Assembly: GCA_036186865.1 (NCBI GenBank)
Contig: AP025042.1
Location: 14,459,893-14,523,892 of the forward strand
Direction: 5' to 3'
DNA from: Eustoma russellianum
Lineage: Eukaryota; Streptophyta; Magnoliopsida; Gentianales; Gentianaceae
Length of the DNA stretch: 64,000 nt
In this document: one piece after another, positions 24,533 to 35,551 of the stretch
Numbering within the stretch: position 1 is the first letter of the stretch
How the letters are laid out: each line of letters starts with the position of its first letter
Notes under the pieces: model-generated
What the model was told of the DNA's origin: nothing
The model's database searches: none
Seen by the model: only the letters and a program-made list of their open reading frames with translations
Translations under genes and position numbers: made by a program

Positions 24533-25766
24533 TGTTGGAAACGATCAATCCTATACTAAGACACAGTCCTTGTGTGTGCGTATGAAAACAGTAAACAGTA
24601 AACCAAACCCAGAGCGAGTCGAGGACTCTATCCTTAAGACGTATTACTCCGGTATACTGTGCCTAACTGGCGTTAGCAACCGTCTCCTAGGATACAACGG
24701 GTACCTGTTCAGTTGAGCGGCACTGCTAAACTTGAACTACAGTGAACTTTCAAGTTTCCTGACTTCTCTTGAACGGGATGCAGAGAGTACGAGGATGAAT
24801 GCGAAAGTGATGAATGCAGAGGATGAGTGTGAGTTCTGATTGCACACCCATCCTCTGTTTATATAAAGAGATCGGTTGGAAATCAGTTTTCACAGAAGGA
24901 ATCGTGCCCGTCGGATCATAACCGTAGATCGACAAGAGCCGTCAAATTAAAACCTCCTGGCGGATTTGGAAGGTTTAAATTACAACCGTTAGATGGAAAA
25001 CCGAAATGCAGGATTAAACCTGGAGCGTTAGATGAAAATCACATTCGGTTGGGCGGTTAGGTCAGTTTGAATCTCAGCCGTTGGATCAAAGCTGCCTTTT
25101 CCGTCACCATTAGATCAAAACCGTTTGATCTTATCGCACATCGAAGGAGACCGTTCCAATCAGATTTAAAACATAAGCGTTCGATTTAAATCATAACCGA
25201 ACGTTTAATTTTTATAATCAAACTAAACAAAGTCTTTAACTATTTACAAAAAAATAATTAATCCAAAAGCCAAAATAAATTTTCTCCAAAAAGATAGGAA
25301 CCGGGCCCACGAACCCACGAACCCGAACCAAGCCGGCCGGGCGGGCGGACAGCGGCGGCGCGCACGTGGCGCTTTCTAGGTCTTCTCTCCGGTAAAAAAC
25401 TTATCATGCCCCAAGGACACATCTAAAGTGTCCATTCTAGACATTTATAAGGTGGCTAAATATGTCCAAATGTCCAATATGGTATTCATCCATAAGGGTG
25501 ATGTGGCCTCCTAAGAATAGGACACATCACCCATTAAATCATGTTTTCTATCTACTTTGAGCATTAATTTCTCATTCACCCGGTATCGTAATTGAGTGAT
25601 TCCAAAGCCTAAAATTAACTACTCGTTGCGTAGATAATTAAGGGCTTATTAGTTTTCGATTTTCATTAATGGAAACTAATCATAATTAAGCTCAAAGTAT
25701 GTTGCTAAACAATGTTTTGCAACTTTCCTTCATGGGCCAAAACCCAAACTTCCAATTCCTCCACCA
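24533..25766 (-). repeat. Copia-4 5' LTR
   Basis: This is a 1234-bp LTR beginning TGTTGGAAACG in plus coordinates and ending CTCCACCA (mutated from CCAACA), followed by the target duplication GTTTA. It lacks about 110 bp that the 3' LTR has around 19150-19270. It differs from the partner LTR at several percent of positions by eye, so the insertion is not recent. Confidence 0.9.
24857..24865 (-). promoter_or_regulatory. Copia-4 LTR TATA box
   Basis: TATATAAAC on the minus strand inside the 5' LTR, in a context (CTCTTTATATAAACAGAGG) conserved with the 3' LTR, which has TATAAATAG at the same place. The expected RNA start is near 24830. Confidence 0.6.
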
Positions 25767-26076
25767 GTTTACACAAAGCTCAGCCAAAAAGATCAGCACA
25801 CTCTCGGCTGACGTGAACCGGACTCGTCAGACCGTAATAAGAAAGGAGCTTGACAAACTTCAGATCTCAGAAGGATCTTTTCTGGCGAAAAGGGCGATGG
25901 CATTGGATGAACCAATTGATCAATACAGGAATAAGAAATTTAAACTTGTAGGTCATGCTGGTGCTTCTCGCGTGAGTGATGTTAGTGGTGACCAATCTTG
26001 CCAGACAGTGGCGATGTTTGTTTTATGTTTTCAATCACACACTCGTATTTTTAATCTCGATAAACGTTCCTTAACA
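25767..26076 (+). pseudogene. Exon-like open stretch next to Copia-4, unrecognised
   Basis: The frame running FTQSSAKKISTLSADVNR… to VSDVSGDQSC (about 25766-26010) has a composition unlike the surrounding AT-rich DNA and looks protein-like. Joining the pre-insertion left flank (…TTACAG, TCCAA to 18459, then GTTTA) gives a possible splice acceptor TTACAG just before it. I do not recognise the protein. It may be a host-gene exon that Copia-4 interrupted at its 5' edge, or a captured fragment. No further exons are evident. Confidence 0.35.
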
Positions 26077-26758
26077 TAACTCTTAATTTATTATATAAAA
26101 AAAATAAAAATTTTTATGACATAATGACACTATTTTTAATAAATAATTAAATTGTATTAAAACTTGTTACAAAGATTAAATAAGCATCTATTGAATATTT
26201 TATATATTATAAATTAAAATTTTATTTTACAAATTTTTTTTTGGTTAAATATCTTAAAACTCATGATACTAAACATATGTTCAGACAACTACTCTCATAA
26301 ATGTGATATCAACCTCAAAAACTTTATAATCAAGCGTGCCTTAGAGTTTAGAGTTATGTTTTACGGCCTTCTGCGTTACTAGAAGGCTCGGACTAATGTT
26401 GTACCACCCTTTTGACTTTCTCTTAATCGAATTGAGGCTCAAATTCTCAGCACATTTTATGATGTTTATTGAATAAATTATTATCGTTATTGAGCGAACA
26501 ATAAAAACATGATAATTGTAGACGTTCTTCTGTTTTACCCATACATTATTGCTAGATGTCAATTATTCCTTATCTTTTTAAATGCTTAATAGCTATTCAT
26601 TAATCACGATAATTTTGTTACTCACTCTAGCACTATTCCTAGTCTTTTGTGGTGTTGCATTTTGTTTTTACCCATTTAAGTTTTATTTACTGTATTTTAA
26701 GTTTTTGTTTTGATCGCTTAGGTATTGATTCGTCTTTATATACATTTCTTCTGAAGGA

Positions 26759-26809
<51 letters not shown>

Positions 26810-27757
26810 GAGTTAATCACTTTTTTATCTAAGTTTTTTAGCTATACAGCACATCCAAAACTCTAAAAACCGTAGTTTTTATCCAAAATATTTTATTCCT
26901 TTTCCTACCGTAAATGTCCGTTTTGTAGAATTAGAGACTACTAGATGGTCAAATTAACGATGATTTATGACCAAAGTGGATATTTAGTGTAATAAATTAA
27001 TAAGTTTTGAATAAAAAACTGTATTTTTCGAAATTTAAGATATTTTCTGCAGTAACTGAAATATATTCATATAAAAAATGCATCTTCATATAAAATGTAA
27101 CTGAAATATGTTCATATAAAAATATATTTTTGGTAACTTTTTTTAATTATGTGACATAATAGAAGTCGCCCTTTTTTACTTCGGAAAAATATAAGAAAGG
27201 TGAAACCGTTTAAGAATCCATCAATCTGTCGTTAGTAACTTGTCGCCTTCTTTCAATGAAGCAGCTATCCTTTGTGGTTGTAAATTTATTTTATCAGTTC
27301 AACGTCTGTCCTTTCATAAGCGAAAACGAAAAAAAAAAAAAAGTACAGAAAAATGATCTTCTTTTTTTGGATAAAATTTCTCTGCGAAAAATGCTATTTG
27401 GATATATGCAGTTTGATAGTAGTTGGAGGTTGTATTATAAATTTTATATTATTAACACTTTCTTTTGTTGGACTCAAAACAACACATGGATTCTTGTTAA
27501 CAATATTTGTTGATTTAAAAAAATTACATCTTAAAAATAAAAGGATCGTTGATAGACAACACAATCACATAGGCATAAGAAGAGCACAGTACAAAAAGTA
27601 CGTGCCACTGCTTCTCCACTTCAAATAAAATACAAAACACCCAACAAAACATGAAGAAGTCAAAACTAGTAACTACGAGAACAAAGTTCAGCAACTGGGC
27701 ACCGCCAAAGATTCATGACTCGATCTTATCATCAATTTTGCCAGTGGATTAGGCACT
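26077..27757. other. AT-rich intergenic DNA, no gene recognised
   Basis: Strongly AT-rich with a TA dinucleotide run at 26762-26806. Short ORFs here have no recognisable similarity or coding character. The right end should contain the 3' untranslated region of the proline-rich gene (minus strand, downstream of 27758). Confidence 0.5.
26762..26806. repeat. (TA)n microsatellite
   Basis: About 44 bp of uninterrupted TA repeats. Confidence 0.95.
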
Positions 27758-28204
27758 TTATGGCCCTGGTGCAAGAGCATCATCATCATCAGCTTTCTTG
27801 GGTGCAGGAGCTTTAGGATTAGGAAATGAGAATGGAAAAGGAGGAAATAAAGGGATATCTGGCAAACCCGGAATCTTTGGAAATCCAGGAATACCCCCAC
27901 CAGCACCAGGAGGTGTTGATGGGATTCCAGGAGTACCCCCGGCCGGAGGCTTGGAGATTCCAGGTATTCCCCCAGCAGGGGGTAATGGGAATGGGAATGG
28001 GAATGGAAATGGGGTTTTGGGAATAGGAGGAAAAGGGAATTTCGGAAATGGGAACAAATTGCCATCTTTACCCCCTTTGTCACCTTTGTCCAACATTTGC
28101 CTTATCGTCCTTGCTTCATACTTAGCCGGAAAATTGAACACCAGAATCAAGCAAAGAAAAGAAATGACGTTGATGATCATAGAAGACGAGAGATTAGAAG
28201 CCAT
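27758..28204 (-). CDS. Small secreted proline/glycine-rich protein (cell-wall type)
   Basis: This is an intact intronless ORF of 148 residues. I start it at the ATG at 28204 (MASNLSSSM) because a hydrophobic signal peptide follows directly (IINVISFLCLILVF, ending near Ala25). The 58 upstream in-frame residues look like translated leader. After the signal comes a short basic/acidic segment (RTIRQMLDKGDKGGKDG). A low-complexity domain follows with Phe-Pro repeats (FPFPKFPFPPIPKTPFPFPF) and Gly-Ile-Pro-Gly repeats (PPAGGIPG, PPAGGTPG), and the tail is KKADDDDALAPGP. I infer export to the cell wall. The precise family and role are not known to me. Clean frame, signal peptide and a TATA-like box upstream make it the best host gene here. 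The long plus-strand ORF opposite it is a shadow of the repeats. Confidence 0.8.
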   Translation of the reverse strand: MASNLSSSMIINVISFLCLILVFNFPAKYEARTIRQMLDKGDKGGKDGNLFPFPKFPFPPIPKTPFPFPFPFPLPPAGGIPGISKPPAGGTPGIPSTPPGAGGGIPGFPKIPGLPDIPLFPPFPFSFPNPKAPAPKKADDDDALAPGP

Positions 28205-28260
28205 GGTATTTCTTTTTGTGAGAAGAGAAACTGCTTGGCTTCTGTGGCACAAATTCTTTG

Positions 28261-28268
28261 TTAAATAG
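28261..28268 (-). promoter_or_regulatory. TATA-like box of the proline-rich gene
   Basis: CTATTTAA on the minus strand, 57-64 bp upstream of the ATG at 28204, a normal spacing for a plant core promoter with a short leader. The pyrimidine-rich CTTGCTTCTCC precedes it. Confidence 0.5.
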
Positions 28269-28602
28269 GGAGAAGCAAGAGGCTCTTCCAAAGAAAAGTA
28301 GTTAGAAAAGTTGACATTTGACTTCACGTAGAGAATGTTTAATGCGTTTGACTGATTTGAGTGTTTAAAGTTCAACATGCTGTGCTGTATTGCTATATTT
28401 GCGTTTTGGAATATAACGTCTTAGACCAGGGGTTAATGATCGTTTAGAGGATGCTTACGCAATAATTCATACTATGTACGTTTTATGCTGGTAAATATTA
28501 ACTACAACACATGTATGAATCAATAAAATAAAAAATAATTAACATGTAATCATAATGAATGTGAAATACAAAGAGTCTGCCCTCAGTCATTCCGTTTTCA
28601 AT
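28269..28602. other. Upstream region of the proline-rich gene
   Basis: This presumably carries the promoter of the minus-strand gene. I can identify no specific motif beyond the TATA-like box. Copia-5 begins at 28603, about 400 bp upstream of the start codon, so it may affect this promoter. Confidence 0.4.
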
Positions 28603-29232
28603 TGATGGCTTAATCTGTATCTGCAACCTTGCAGATTTGCAGAAAGTAGCACCGGAGAAGAAAGAAGAGGAAGAAAGAGAAGTGAAAGAAAAGAGTGCAG
28701 GAAAGGATAACTGACAGGAATGAAAGAATAACTTTTCTAATTCACATCAATTCTAAGAAAAGTTACAATTGTTCTCCTACGTAATCTACCATGTATACTA
28801 ATTGGTTGTCGTACCCTTCAAGATATCAGTGAAAAGACAGCGTCTATCCAAGTATTTACAAAGAATAAATAAATACTAAGTGCCAAAATGACGTCGTATT
28901 ATTAAGCAGCTCTTACCCTTTTCTTAGCGTCCACAATTTTTCTCTTTCTTCATTTGGCTGCCATGCCGACCTGACATTTCTCTGCTCTTCCGGCCTGAGC
29001 TTCTCTCTCAAGCTCGATACTGTCATCCTTCAATACTTCCTTACCCCTACTCTTTTTATGCTCTGCAACAGAGCTCACCCGATCTTCAATCTCAGCTCGG
29101 CCAATTGGGACTTGCACACCTTCAATTCTCGTGCTTTCCTGGACTTCTCCCTCATGCTCTTCTCGGTCAGACGACTCAGCTCGGCCATCCTCAAGCTCAG
29201 CTCGGCCAACCAGTTTAGCACTAGTTTTAACA
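28603..29232 (-). repeat. Copia-5 3' LTR
   Basis: About 630 bp. It matches 31072-31704 along its whole length with scattered differences. The inner end GTTTTAACA is followed by CCCCCCGC, the complement of a polypurine tract. The exact outer end is uncertain by a few bases. Confidence 0.85.
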
Positions 29233-29337
29233 CCCCCCGCAATCTGGCCAGTTGAAAAAGACTTGATATATTTAAAGCCTCCAACATCTGATGAAATTTT
29301 TGTACACCCAAAGCCTTTGTAAATATATCTGATGAAA

Positions 29338-30987
29338 TTAGTTTCCTTTTTTCAACGATGGATGACCAAGACTATAGTGCCACAATGGGGCCGAAGTCTT
29401 GCTGGCTTGTGGTCTGATTTCAACAAAACATGTGGCTGAACTCGATGGACTGGACGTTTCTATCTGTGAGGTCATCTCCAGGTGATACAACCCTCCCTTC
29501 AACTCAGCTAAACCAATCTTCATTTGAGAAGCTTTGTCATGAATTAGACAGGAATTGTCAAAGAAGAAAGCAAAAATGTTAGTGTCTTTCATGAGTTTTC
29601 CTAAGGACGGCAAGTTGAAGGTGAAGGAAGGGACATGAAGGATATTGTAGAGTTTCAGATAAGGACCGAAGGCAACAGTGCCGATGTGACATACTGGGGC
29701 TAAGGATCCATTTGAAATTTTGACATTCATGTTGGATACTAGCTTGTAAGATATGAAGGGAAGAAGTGAAAAGAAAATATGGTGTTTCGCTCCTGAGTCT
29801 AAGATCCATTTAATATGAGTTAGATGCTTTCCTTGATCCAATACATGTGCCTGATCAGTAAAATTTGCTCCAAGGACCTTCACCTGATTCGCCTGTGGTT
29901 GACTAGCCAAAGTCTGTTGATCTCGGACTTGGACACCCTGCAACAACTTCACAGGCTTACCACACTGCTCCTTTGTTATTCCAACTAATGCCTCACTATC
30001 TTGTTTCCTTGAATCTTGTACAGTGTTATCCGAGATCACACCAACATTGTTCGCCGCAGGTCCACCTCTGCCTCTCCCATTCGATGGAAAACCATGCTTT
30101 TTGAAACATTTTGCTTCTATATGTCCCTTCATTCTGCAAAAGTTGCATTGTGTTCTGCTATTTCAGCCTGACTGTGATCTATATGGCTTGCCATAAGTAT
30201 CCAGAATTCCTTTCTTCTGTTCCATAAAATTCTTAGATCCAGAAGCAGCGTTAAAGTTTACTCCCATGACTTGGTGTTCCGCCATGGCAGGTTGACTACT
30301 ATGGTATGTTTGCCTTTCATGCTTCCGAACCATACCAAATGCTTTCTTAACTGAAGGCAGAGATGTGGTCATCAATATCTGAGACTTAACATGCGTGTAT
30401 TCTTCATTCAACCCTTTCAGGAACCATATCAAATAATCTTCCTCAACATACATCTTTGTTTTGTCTAGCATACCACAGTGACATTTAGGGTCACACTCAC
30501 ACACAGGCAGGGGCCTCAATACCTGCAACTCATCCCACAATATTTTCAGCCTAGTAAAATACTTAGTTACTGAGGAAATACCTTGTTTGGTTGAATGAAT
30601 ATCTTCGATTAGATTTGACAATCTAAAGGGATCAGCATCAGAAAACCTTTCATTCAAATCTTGCCAAACTTCTACTGATGTGTCCATCCACAGCACACTC
30701 TGAGATAGCGATGGACTAACAGAGTTTTGGAGCCAAATAAGAACCATGTTGTTGCACTAAGTCCACGCATCAAACTTATTGTCTGTCGTAGCTGGGACCT
30801 TAACACTTCCAGTGACAAAGCCCAGCTTATTTTCAGACAGGAGAGCCATTCGCATGGCTCTTGACCACGGATGATAGTTGCTCCCATTGAAGACAGGTTG
30901 AACTAAAACAAGAGAAGGATTCTCATTAGGATGAAGATAGAAGGGACTAGGAGTAATTTCGTTTGAAGAGGAAGAACTAGATGCCAT
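29338..30987 (-). pseudogene. Copia-5 gag and protease
   Basis: The start is at 30987 (MASSSSSSNEITPSPFYLHPNENPS). The gag core has FNGSNYHPWSRAMRMAL and WQDLNERFSDAD (about 30665), and a Cys-rich VCECDPKCHCG insert lies near 30490. The zinc knuckle CNFCRMKGHIEAKC is at about 30150 and protease WILDSGAKHHI at about 29805. LWHYSLGHPS, the first pre-integrase motif, is near 29370, and the frame then ends. In-frame stops at 30757-30760 and near 30160 separate three open pieces. The gag type is RE1-like (N-terminal LVLVQPVFNGSNY). Confidence 0.87.
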
Positions 30988-31059
30988 CGAAATCAGATGA
31001 AACTAAACCAAACCAGGAACAGAAAGATTAATAATCCACAAAATACAGCTGAACCTATA

Positions 31060-31071
31060 GCTCTGATACCA
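31060..31071 (-). promoter_or_regulatory. Copia-5 primer binding site (initiator Met tRNA)
   Basis: TGGTATCAGAGC on the minus strand, immediately past the 5' LTR end (…TTTACA). It is the standard plant Copia match to the 3' end of the initiator methionine tRNA. Confidence 0.92.
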
Positions 31072-31704
31072 TGTAAAGAAATTCGTTATCTGCAAACTTG
31101 CAGATTTGTAGAAAGGTAACACCGGAGAAGAAAGGAGAGGAAGAAATAGAAGAGAGAGAAAAGAGTGCAGGAAAGGATAACTGACAGGAGAGAGAGAATA
31201 ACTTTTCTGATTCACATCAATTCTAAGAAAAGTTACAATTGTTCTTCTACGCAATCTACCCTTTATACTAATTGGTTATCGTACCTTTCAAGCTATCAGT
31301 GAAAAGACAGCATCTATCCAAGTATTTACAAAGAATAAATAAATACTAAGTGCCAAAACGGCGCTGCATTGTTAAGCAGCTCTTTCCCTTTTCTTAGCTT
31401 CCACAATTGTCCTTTTTCTTCGTTTGGCTACCATGCCGACCTGACATTCCTCTGCTCTACCGACCTGAACTTCTCTCCCAAGCTTGGTACTGTCATCCTT
31501 CAATACTTCTTTACCCCTACTCTTGTTGTGCTCTGCAACAGAGCTCACCCGATCTTCAATCTCAACTCGGCCAACTGGGACTTGCACACCTTCAATTCTC
31601 ATGCTTTCATGGACTTCTCTCTCATGCACTGCTCGGTCACACGACTCAACTCGGTCATTCTCAAGCTCAGCTCGGCCAATCAGTTTAGCACTAGTTTTAA
31701 TACA
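31072..31704 (-). repeat. Copia-5 5' LTR
   Basis: 633 bp from TGTAAAGAAATTC to TTTTAATACA in plus coordinates. It is paired with 28603-29232. Confidence 0.88.
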
Positions 31705-32251
31705 TCACCAATATAAAATTTGTTTACATGCTAATCTTGAAATTCCTGATACCATAATATCAAAGAAAACCAGAAACAAAAAATAAAATGAGAACATAAG
31801 CTTGTCAGTAATGTCAAAGAAAGAAACAAAAAAATAAAATGAGTACAGAAGCTGGTCAGTCTATTTTTTTGGGCAAAAAATGCTCCTCACCCCACTTGTA
31901 AACAAATAGACTAACATATTTCATCCACAAACAACGCCTTATAATTAATTAAAAATATCGTTCATTATTTTAATGAATGATAATTTGATTGACATTGCGT
32001 CCTGGTGTCAAGCACTCATCTCTATGCTCTTTCATTCAATCTTTTTGTCAACGAATTATGATAACTTTAAACCAAACAGCTGTCTTTTAACTTTTCAGTA
32101 AAGTGGTGAAACAAGATTTGTAATTAATTACAAATAAATTTTTTCCCTTTGCTCAATGACAATTTCACCAACATCCGGTCCTGTATCTAATAATCCTAAA
32201 CATAATTCGCCTTATTGTGTTCCTGTCACCGAAATGTAGAGACTCTACCAC
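31705..32251. other. Intergenic AT-rich spacer
   Basis: This lies between Copia-5 and Copia-3. I see no coding or repeat signal. Confidence 0.5.
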
Positions 32252-32256
32252 AAATA

Positions 32257-32646
32257 TATTGAGAAAAAGAGGTTTGAGTGATTACAAAAATACATGATTT
32301 AAATAACGTGTACTAAATAAATGCATGATATGCCTTATGACTTGACACGTTTTTACAACAAACCTGCCTTACATACTTTATATATAATGTTGCCGTACTA
32401 ACGAGCCATGAAGCTTTAAAGCTTACGTCAAATGGCAAACATTTGTTGTGTTTGAACTATTTTCAGATGCCACCATTAATGAACTAAACTAGTTCATTAA
32501 GTGAAGTACTTAGTTAAATAAACTAAGTAGTTCATTAAATAGAGAAATATCTGGAGAAGGCACAAAGGCAACAAACATGGAAATGAAAAGTCTTCTTCCC
32601 TCTTAAACCACATGCCTTTACATACATACATACATATATACATATA

Positions 32647-32682
<36 letters not shown>

Positions 32683-35117
32683 TATATGTATTCAGATTTT
32701 TTCAAAAGGCACTATACACATATATTCCAACGTACTACCGACACGTTATATATTTTCCGAACGTACGTTAACGTCACACCACTATACTTAACTCATATTT
32801 ATGAGTATATTCAGGTCTTATATCATATGATATAAGTCATGGTAATGACAAAATTATTACGACATGTTATAAGATTCTAAACCAAAAATTGTCGTATCGG
32901 GTGACAACCGAAACTTCGCCAACATGTCATGTACTTGCCATATATAGATGGCCAGCCCCTACACTTCAAAAATGGCAACAAATTTCTTGGGTTACATGGT
33001 ATATTCAGCCATAAAGTCATTCCATGTTGGCACACGCAAATCACCCCCAATTAAGGCCAAATTGTGGAGATTTCAAATTCAACATTTTTAGCACATGGGG
33101 CGCCACTTACACTCAGCCTTTAGAGCTGAATATTCAAGTTATTCTATGTATATTATGTGTGACATAATATATATAACATGTGCAAAAAGTTTGAATTCAA
33201 TCGGAGAAAAATCACGAAATCGACAAAAGTCGAAAATTCGGTTTTCTACGAACACGACACATGGAACATTTTTTTGGCATGACATGTAGCATGTATCTAG
33301 ACACTTTTTACATATTTAATACATTCTAAAGTGTTCTAGAAAAATCAATTTAGAGCTGATTGGAATATACCATATATGTGTAATTTTTGTGCACTATTTT
33401 ACAAAGTTTGCAAAAATAAATTCAGCACATGTTCAAGCTTGTTCACATGCCTACTCAGCCTTGGTGGAGCCTATGTGGAGCTTAGTTGGCATCTTGATTG
33501 GTCAAGAATAGAGTATACAAGGTTGGTAACATAAAAGAGGGAGCTATACAAGGTAATGTTTCAAACTACGTCACATATGTGACACATGCTGAAAATTCAG
33601 CATGTGTAAATAAGGCTGGCCGATTTTGTGTGTTTAATTGTGACATATTTGCCTCTTAAATTTCAATGGATTGATTTGATGATATTATGGAAACAATTTG
33701 AAGATATTTAAAATATCACACATGCTGAAAAATTTCAGCATGTGTTAAGTGAGTTGGCCGATTTTTGTGAAGTAAATGGGGATCAATTTGTCTTGTAAAG
33801 TTTATGGGATTGATTATGTGACTTTTGACAATATTTTTATGATTAATTTGGCACATGTTTGAAGTGATATTTTCAGATTTATACAGTCATCAAATGATGA
33901 CAAGTCTCATCCAATCAATGAGTGTCAAATAAACAAAGCCAAGATGATCATCCAATGAAGTGTTGCCAGGTAAGCAAGTTGATGTCACAATTATACAAGG
34001 TATTCTTCCAAGGACTTGAAAGATAATTTCCAATGGGAAGAAAAGGAAAGAGGGGGCGGCCACATCTTGATAAAAAGAGGAGAAGAAGAGCAAATCAAAT
34101 ACAAGACAAGTCTCACAAATCCTCTAGTGTAAAAACGTTTTCATCATCATCTTCTTGTACCTTTCTTTCTCCTTCTCTAAAAGCCTATTGTATCTACATT
34201 CAAATACATTGTATAGGCTTCATATAAACCACCATACACTCCATATAATTGTGAAAGGTTGATCAAGGTGTGATCAAACCCTCATCCGCTTGGTGGTGGT
34301 GTTCGTGATCATTGTGATTATTTGTAAGGTTTGTAAATGGTTGGACTTGGTGTATAACTCCATCAACCCTATGTGGTAAGGTGTTATTTTGTTTAGTGAT
34401 AACCTAGGAAGGTCTTCGAAGACTGGAGTAGGTTGATTTAACCGAACCAGTATAAAATTCCTTGTGTTCTCTACTTTTCAGCACTTTACTTTCAGTTCCT
34501 GCACTGTGCATCATTTTCATTGCGATCTTAAAAATACCAAAGAATTTCAAAAATCACAAAACCTTCCAAAAACATAGCCACACATTTTAAGTTTGATTTG
34601 GCGCAAGTTTCAACTCATTTGGACAAGTATAAGTCATTCAAACGTCCATAGTTCTGAGATTAGTGCAGTCTGATTTTCAGACTTGCAAAGGTTGAGACTT
34701 TGAACGTATTTGACTAACTTCCCAAAGGAAGTTTTCAAAACTGTTTCAACCCAAATAAATACATATAGTAAGAGGTTTGTAATTAAATATTTAGACCATT
34801 TGGAGCCACCATTTAATCGGAATAAATTTTTTAAGTCAGATTACCGTTTTTGGCAGATTTGCGCAATCTGACCACAAACGATTTGTAAAAGGGTTAAAGG
34901 TTGAATTTTGATCTGAAATTTTTAGGAGATACTAAGATCTCTCCGAATTTCAGAATCTTTGAAGACCTGTAACCTAGTTTTTAAAACGTTGCAAAACAGG
35001 TCTTGAAAATAGAAACTGTTTTCAGAAGTAGGGTTTTTGAGTTAAAACATTTTAAAAACCAAATTTTCCGCATCCACTATTCAACCCCCCTTCTAGTGTT
35101 GCCTTGCAGGTCCTACA
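32257..35117 (+). repeat. Copia-3 5' LTR (2861 bp)
   Basis: It begins TATTGAGAAA (the partner LTR has TGTTGAGAAA) and ends TCCTACA. It contains an expanded CATA/TA microsatellite (32620-32690) that is short in the partner LTR. It also has paired ACACATGCTGAA palindromes (33582-33607 and 33718-33745) and the GGAGTAGGT…ACCGAACC block (34421-34450). Divergence from the 3' LTR is a few percent by eye. Confidence 0.93.
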
Positions 35118-35119
35118 AG

Positions 35120-35131
35120 TGGTATCAGAGC
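35120..35131 (+). promoter_or_regulatory. Copia-3 primer binding site (initiator Met tRNA)
   Basis: TGGTATCAGAGC, two bases after the 5' LTR end. Confidence 0.95.
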
Positions 35132-35173
35132 GCATGCATACTCACAACAAGAAGATCCAACGATCTAAGTGAG

Positions 35174-35551
35174 ATGGCAACCACTAGCTTCAAAACCGAG
35201 CAAGAAGGTATGTCTAGTCAAAGGCCTCCTCTTTTTGATGGTCAGTCCTTTATTCAATGGAAGTTACGAATCAAACTTTTTCTTATGGCTATTGATATTG
35301 ATCTATGGTCCATCATAGAAGACGGTCCATTTGTTCCTTCAAAATTATCTACTGTAGATGGTGTCACACTAGAGGTTGTTAAGCCAAAACAAGGATATAT
35401 TAGTGATGACAAAAAGAGACTAAGCATGAATGCTAGAGCCATGCAATTACTTTTAAACGGGCTAAGTAAAAGTGAATCTAGCTATGTGTCTAATTGCTCT
35501 AGTGTTCAAGAAATGTGGAGAATTCTTGAAATGAAACACGAAGGGACTAGC
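35174..35551 (+). pseudogene. Copia-3 gag, N-terminal part (interrupted by insertion)
   Basis: The gag start is the ATG at 35174 (MATTSFKTEQEG), 42 bp past the primer site. The core reads RPPLFDGQSFIQWKLRIKLFLM, DLWSIIEDGP and EMWRILEMKHEG. The frame is open for 126 codons and then meets the inserted element at 35552. It resumes in the same frame at 39321, once one copy of the target duplication is counted. Confidence 0.9.

Larger units (their letters stand above)
18465..25766 (-). mobile_element. Copia-4: complete LTR retrotransposon
   Basis: This is a 7.3-kb Ty1/Copia element on the minus strand. It has two LTRs, a perfect 5-bp target duplication GTTTA (18460-18464 and 25767-25771), a polypurine tract, and gag-protease-integrase-RT-RNase H in Copia order. 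All coding parts carry stops or frame changes. The gag type suggests the Tork/TNT1-like group, but this lineage call is tentative. No initiator-Met primer site is visible. Confidence 0.92.
28603..31704 (-). mobile_element. Copia-5: short non-autonomous Copia element (gag and protease only)
   Basis: This 3.1-kb element on the minus strand has two LTRs of about 630 bp, an initiator-Met primer site and a G-rich polypurine tract. Its internal 1.84 kb holds gag, protease and only the first pre-integrase motif. Integrase, RT and RNase H are missing. Flanks TCAAT (left) and TCACC (right) are at best a mutated target duplication. Confidence 0.85.

Noticed and set aside
27798..28268. Long plus-strand ORF rich in Gly/Asn opposite the proline-rich gene
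   Set aside because: It is the complement of the Pro/Phe repeats. The minus frame has a signal peptide, a TATA-like box and a coherent tail, and the plus frame has none.
31372..31786. Several ORFs of 85-115 codons in the Copia-5 LTRs
   Set aside because: They lie in both LTR copies in different frames and have no similarity to proteins I know; chance ORFs in U3.
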